A stretch of DNA of 9,931 nt from Dehalococcoidia bacterium (GTDB lineage Bacteria > Chloroflexota > Dehalococcoidia > Lucifugimonadales > Lucifugimonadaceae), in assembly GCA_028278465.1 (NCBI GenBank), contig JANQEF010000242.1, forward strand, positions 1-9,931. Reading direction: 5' to 3'. Below the pieces are notes generated by a model. That model worked only from the letters and a program-made list of their open reading frames with translations. It ran no database searches and was not told the origin of the DNA. Position numbers and translations under genes: made by a program. This document shows, piece after piece, positions 7,454 through 9,931 of the stretch; the stretch's first letter is position 1; every line of letters begins with the position of its first letter.

Positions 7454-8656
7454 TTGCGTAGCGCGTACATCGACATTATCGGCGGCGTCAGCGGCGACAT
7501 GCTGCTCGGCGCGCTGCTCGACGCAGGGCTCCCGCTGGAAGACCTGAGGCGTGTGCTCGACAGACTCAACTGTGGAGGGTTCGAGATCTCCGCTTCATCG
7601 GTGAAACGCGGCGGAATCGAGGCCACGCTGGCCGGCATCACACTGGACGAGTCGGGCCGCAAGACCCGCAACTGGGACGACTTCGAGCGGACCATCGCTG
7701 AGTCGAGTCTCTCGCCCGCCGTCAAATCCACCGCACAGGAAGTCTTTGACCTGCTGGCGCGTGCAGAATCGGCAGCGCACGGAGTTAGCAAAGAGGAGAC
7801 GCACCTGCACGAGCTCGGCACCGTCGACACGCTGGTCGACGTAGTGGGCGTGATCGCAGGATTTGAGCTACTCGGTGTCGAGCAGGTGCACGCCTCGCCG
7901 TTCCCGCTGTCGATGGGCACCTCGAAGAGCAGCCACGGAGTGATGGCCGCCACCGCCGCAGCCACCGCCGAGATATATCGCATCAACGGCGCACCGGTCC
8001 GCGCCGGTGGCCCGTTCGGTCCAACAGGCGAAGCGGTAACGCCGACCGGCGCCGCGCTTGTCACAACCCTTGCCTCCCTCGATCCCGTCAGCTTCACCGC
8101 CGAATCGACCGGTTACGGAGCCGGCAACCGAGACCCCGAGAACGTTCCCAACGTCGTCGGACTGTGGATCGGCGAAACGGCTCGGGAGACCGCGTCCGAC
8201 CTGCCGATCGACGACGACCTCGTCCTGCTGGAGACCAACATCGACGACATGACCGGCGAAGCACTCGCCTACGTACAGGAGCGACTCATGGAGTCAGGCG
8301 CGCTCGATGCGTGGCTCACGCCGATCCATATGAAAAAAGGCCGGCCCGCGGTCCTGCTGTCGGTCCTCTGCCGTCCGGCTGACGAATCGGACCTGGCCAA
8401 CCTCGTGTTCAGAGAGTCGACCACACTCGGTGTGCGGCGCAGGCGGGCCGAGCGCTACGTCGCCGACCGGGAAACTATCATCGTCTCCGTGCGGGACAGC
8501 GAGGTACGCGTCAAGGTGAAGCGTATGGATGGCGAGGTCGTAGGCGTCCACCCCGAATATGAAGACTGCCGAGAAGTTGCGATGCGGACCGGCGTGCCGC
8601 TGCGCGACATTGTGGAGTCCGCCGCAAGCGCGGCGAGGGACAGCCTCGGGGGATGA
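7454..8656 (+). CDS. larC: nickel insertion protein LarC (divergent)
   Basis: LarC is the CTP-dependent cyclometallase that inserts nickel into the sulfurated pincer nucleotide. Visible family blocks are the N-terminal VSGDMLLGALLDAG (12-25), THLHELGTVDTLVDVVG (116-132), TPTGAAL (196-202), LETNIDDMTGE (259-269) and MKKGRPA (293-299). The length of 400 is normal for a full LarC. It is one unbroken frame, unlike Lactiplantibacillus, where LarC1 and LarC2 are joined by programmed frameshifting. Two regions are unusual: the start reads YIDIIGGVSGDM where most members have a D-C-F-S-G-type block, and 161-174 reads HGVMAATAAATAEI where most have HGTxPxPAPAT. The TTG start fits the family N-terminus and is preceded by GGGAAGG (7440-7446) at 7 nt. 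The stop overlaps the start of the next gene (ATGA). It probably works with LarE, or on a related nucleotide. Confidence 0.88.
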   Translation: MRSAYIDIIGGVSGDMLLGALLDAGLPLEDLRRVLDRLNCGGFEISASSVKRGGIEATLAGITLDESGRKTRNWDDFERTIAESSLSPAVKSTAQEVFDLLARAESAAHGVSKEETHLHELGTVDTLVDVVGVIAGFELLGVEQVHASPFPLSMGTSKSSHGVMAATAAATAEIYRINGAPVRAGGPFGPTGEAVTPTGAALVTTLASLDPVSFTAESTGYGAGNRDPENVPNVVGLWIGETARETASDLPIDDDLVLLETNIDDMTGEALAYVQERLMESGALDAWLTPIHMKKGRPAVLLSVLCRPADESDLANLVFRESTTLGVRRRRAERYVADRETIIVSVRDSEVRVKVKRMDGEVVGVHPEYEDCREVAMRTGVPLRDIVESAASAARDSLGG

Positions 8657-9258
8657 CGATGGTCGCTGAGAACCCGGCAACCGTAGCCGACCTCAACTAC
8701 GTGCCGATGGACACGGCGCTGGGCACGCGGATCTCGGTTATTGGCAGTGGCGGCAAGTCGACGCTTTCGAAAGCCATCGCGACAAAGACCGGTCTCGCCT
8801 ATATCGAGCTGGACGCGCTGCACTGGAAGCCGAACTGGGAAGAGAGTTCGGCCGAGGAGCTGAAGGACAAGATCACCGCGGCTATCGACGCCGCGCCGGA
8901 CGGCTGGATCGCAGACGGCCAGTACTGGTCGAAGATCGACGACCACCTGCTGCGAGAGGTCGACATGGTGATCTGGCTCGACCTGCCGTGGCGCGTCGGG
9001 TTCTGGCGGATGTTGAAGCGGTCGTTCCGGCGCGCCTGGGACAAGAACAAGATCTGCGGTGACAACACCGAGAGCTGGCGGAAGATGCTAAGCCGGGACT
9101 CGCTGTGGTGGTACTGGGTCACGCACCGGAAGCCGATCATCGAACGCGGGGTGAGGCTGGCGCAGTTCATGCCTGAGGGCACGCCTGTCATTCGCCTCGG
9201 GACATCGCGAGAGCAGAACCGGTTCTACGAAGTGCAGGGCCTGACAAGAGCGGACTAG
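8653..9258 (+). CDS. P-loop kinase, adenylate kinase/FlaR-like
   Basis: This small nucleoside/nucleotide-kinase-fold protein resembles the family often named 'DNA topology modulation protein FlaR' or adenylate kinase-like. The true substrate of such proteins is mostly unknown. In order from the ATG at 8653: a phosphate-binding loop GSGGKST (31-37); ELDALHW (52-58), the usual second-strand block; DGQY (88-91), a Q variant of the usual DGNY; MVIWLDLP (105-112); an Arg-rich lid-like stretch (118-130); and a SRDSLWWYWVTHRK block (147-160). The P-loop lacks two residues compared with GxxxxGK[ST]. The first ATG overlaps the larC stop by 4 bp; ATG 8659 is better spaced from the GGGGG at 8648-8652, and ATG 8707 would give an N-terminus closer to other family members. 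The start is therefore unsettled between these three. Tight coupling to larC hints at a role near the lar pathway, but this could be plain operon packing. Confidence 0.8.
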   Translation: MTMVAENPATVADLNYVPMDTALGTRISVIGSGGKSTLSKAIATKTGLAYIELDALHWKPNWEESSAEELKDKITAAIDAAPDGWIADGQYWSKIDDHLLREVDMVIWLDLPWRVGFWRMLKRSFRRAWDKNKICGDNTESWRKMLSRDSLWWYWVTHRKPIIERGVRLAQFMPEGTPVIRLGTSREQNRFYEVQGLTRAD

Positions 9259-9399
9259 GATTGGCAGCAGACCGGCTCCGGCAGTCCGCAACCGCCGTAC
9301 AGAAACGCGTCGACATTCCCTTCCGCATCACACCATCGTTCGGGTCAAACGCCTCGCAGCCCATTCCCAACACTGGCTGACAGATGCGTAACTCTGCGA

Positions 9400-9429
9400 T
9401 TGACGCAGGTCATGGTGGCTTCATACGAT
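9400..9429 (+). promoter_or_regulatory. promoter of the tRNA-Thr gene (and array)
   Basis: TTGACG (9400-9405), an 18-nt spacer and TACGAT (9424-9429) form a good sigma70 promoter. The predicted transcript start near 9436 is just ahead of the tRNA 5' end at 9439. The 180 bp between the kinase stop and the tRNA hold nothing else that I recognise. Confidence 0.65.
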
Positions 9430-9438
9430 GGGTGAGTT

Positions 9439-9514
9439 GCCCCGGTGGCGCAGCGGCTAGCGCAACCGATTTGTAATCGGTAGGTCGAGGGTTCAAATCC
9501 CTCCCGGGGCTCCA
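9439..9514 (+). tRNA. tRNA-Thr (TGT)
   Basis: This is a complete 76-nt tRNA with encoded CCA. The acceptor stem is GCCCCGG/CCGGGGC, the anticodon stem ACCGA/TCGGT closes loop TTTGTAA (anticodon TGT, reading ACA and probably other ACN codons), and the T arm is GAGGG/CCCTC with loop TTCAAAT. It is the first tRNA of the tuf array and corresponds by order to E. coli thrU. A short dyad TTCGGC/GCCGAA (9517-9522 and 9530-9535) follows it. Confidence 0.96.
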
Positions 9515-9561
9515 TTTTCGGCGCCGTAAGCCGAACTGGTTGCAAACTGAGCCTGAACTGG

Positions 9562-9618
9562 CGACGATTTGCGTAGCGGACTGTGGTGGAGCGTCAAGTC
9601 GCTATGTTAGAATCGTCG
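9562..9618 (+). promoter_or_regulatory. extended -10 promoter before tRNA-Tyr, inside an inverted repeat
   Basis: TGTTAGAAT (9605-9613) is an extended -10 element (TGn plus TAGAAT). It would start transcription near 9620, just before the tRNA-Tyr 5' end at 9624. No convincing -35 is present. An 8-bp inverted repeat, CGACGATT (9562-9569) and AATCGTCG (9611-9618), surrounds the promoter and overlaps the last bases of the -10. It suggests that the downstream tRNAs and tuf can be transcribed separately from the first tRNA. Confidence 0.5.
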
Positions 9619-9623
9619 TTTGG

Positions 9624-9708
9624 GCAGGGGTTGGGGAGTGGTTAAACCCGGCAGACTGTAAATCTGTTGCCTATGGCTTCGCAGGTTCGAATCCTGCCCC
9701 CTGCACCA
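9624..9708 (+). tRNA. tRNA-Tyr (GTA)
   Basis: This is a class II tRNA of 85 nt with encoded CCA. The acceptor stem is GCAGGGG/CCCCTGC, the anticodon loop CTGTAAA gives GTA, a long variable arm is formed around GCC/GGC, and the T arm is GCAGG/CCTGC with loop TTCGAAT. The long variable arm is the bacterial tyrosine tRNA trait. By order it corresponds to E. coli tyrU. Confidence 0.96.
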
Positions 9709-9745
9709 GCGCAGTGAACAGGATCGAGTTCGCGAGGCAGCTCTG

Positions 9746-9820
9746 GCCCACATAGCTCAGTGGTAGAGCGCGTTCTTGGTAAGAACGAGGTCCCGAGTTC
9801 AATCCTCGGTGTGGGCTCCA
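9746..9820 (+). tRNA. tRNA-Thr (GGT)
   Basis: This is a complete 75-nt tRNA with encoded CCA. The acceptor stem is GCCCACA/TGTGGGC, the anticodon stem CGTTC/GAACG closes loop TTGGTAA (anticodon GGT, reading ACC/ACT), and the T stem is CCGAG/CTCGG, allowing the usual loop TTCAATC. It starts 37 nt after tRNA-Tyr and ends 67 nt before the tuf start, matching thrT of E. coli. No tRNA-Gly lies between the two. Confidence 0.96.
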
Positions 9821-9887
9821 TCTCACCAGAGAAATCTGCTATCGAAGACGAAGTTAGTTCATCCCTCACTGGGAGGCCGCGAGGAAA

Positions 9888-9931
9888 ATGGCGAAGCAAG
9901 TATTTGACCGATCAAAGCCGCACGTAAACGT
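9888..9931 (+). CDS. tuf: elongation factor Tu, N-terminal fragment
   Basis: The first 14 codons read MAKQVFDRSKPHVN, and the two last bases GT fit the next residue, Val. This matches the EF-Tu N-terminus, which continues into the GTPase P-loop GHVDHGKT outside the window. EF-Tu carries aminoacyl-tRNA to the ribosome. The gene is cut only by the window edge. Two purine-rich sites precede the ATG: GAGG at 9881-9884, 3 nt away, and GGGAG at 9871-9875, 12 nt away. Neither spacing is ideal. Its position directly behind a tRNA-Thr is the classic tufB-type arrangement, so the mRNA may be released by tRNA processing. Confidence 0.93.
   Translation, partial: MAKQVFDRSKPHVN

Noticed and set aside
8332..8338. 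A6G run in larC as a programmed frameshift site, as in Lactiplantibacillus larC1/larC2
   Set aside because: The codon phase is AAA AAA G, not A AAA AAG. The 0 frame already encodes full-length LarC, and a -1 shift would hit a stop about 15 codons later. The AAA codons simply encode the conserved KK of MKKGRP.
9345..9545. Minus-strand frame with GFEPSTYRLQIGCA-like text
   Set aside because: This is the well-known false protein produced by reading antisense through a tRNA-Thr gene.
9540..9755. Plus-strand frame containing GEWLNPADCKSVAYG
   Set aside because: It is the sense translation of tRNA-Tyr, another recurrent spurious protein.
9642..9899. Minus-strand frame with RIELGTSFLPRTRSTTELCG and GRIRTCEAIG
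   Set aside because: It is antisense to tRNA-Thr(GGT) and tRNA-Tyr, a recurrent mis-annotation and not a gene.

Overview
The window is a GC-rich bacterial chromosome segment in which every recognisable gene lies on the + strand. The gene content and protein style (a four-domain S1, ClpC followed by RadA, and LarE/LarC homologues) suggest a Chloroflexota-like organism, perhaps of the Dehalococcoidia/SAR202 kind. That is an inference from general resemblance. The partial 23S rRNA at the left edge is the sequence that would settle it.

Layout. Positions 1-396 are the 3' end of a 23S rRNA gene. An initiator tRNA-fMet (497-571), a 5S rRNA (about 612-731) and a strong intrinsic terminator (745-776) follow, so this is the tail of an rRNA operon with a tRNA placed between 23S and 5S. 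After about 300 bp with no recognised gene comes ribosomal protein S1 (1078-2373, TTG start), then 54 bp later clpC (2428-4920). A perfect 13-bp hairpin without a T tract (4951-4982) separates clpC from radA (best start 5068, end 6477), which may be transcribed from its own promoter as a leaderless mRNA.

Positions 6527-9258 hold larE, larC and a small P-loop kinase. LarE and LarC belong to the pathway that makes the nickel-pincer nucleotide cofactor of lactate racemase and related enzymes: LarE installs sulfur and LarC inserts nickel. Neither larB nor a larA-type apoenzyme is present here. The kinase overlaps the larC stop by 4 bp and is probably translationally coupled to it.

The right end carries tRNA-Thr(TGT), tRNA-Tyr(GTA) and tRNA-Thr(GGT), followed by the first 14 codons of tuf (EF-Tu). 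This is the order of the E. coli thrU-tyrU-glyT-thrT-tufB operon with the glycine tRNA missing. Most of the window is therefore translation and protein-quality machinery, with the lar cluster as a metabolic insert.

I found no mobile element, CRISPR array, prophage or defence island. The points most worth a second look are the fMet tRNA between 23S and 5S, twin small dyads at the larE start, a divergent LarC, a shortened P-loop in the kinase, a His in the RadA KNRFG motif, and possible leaderless expression of radA.
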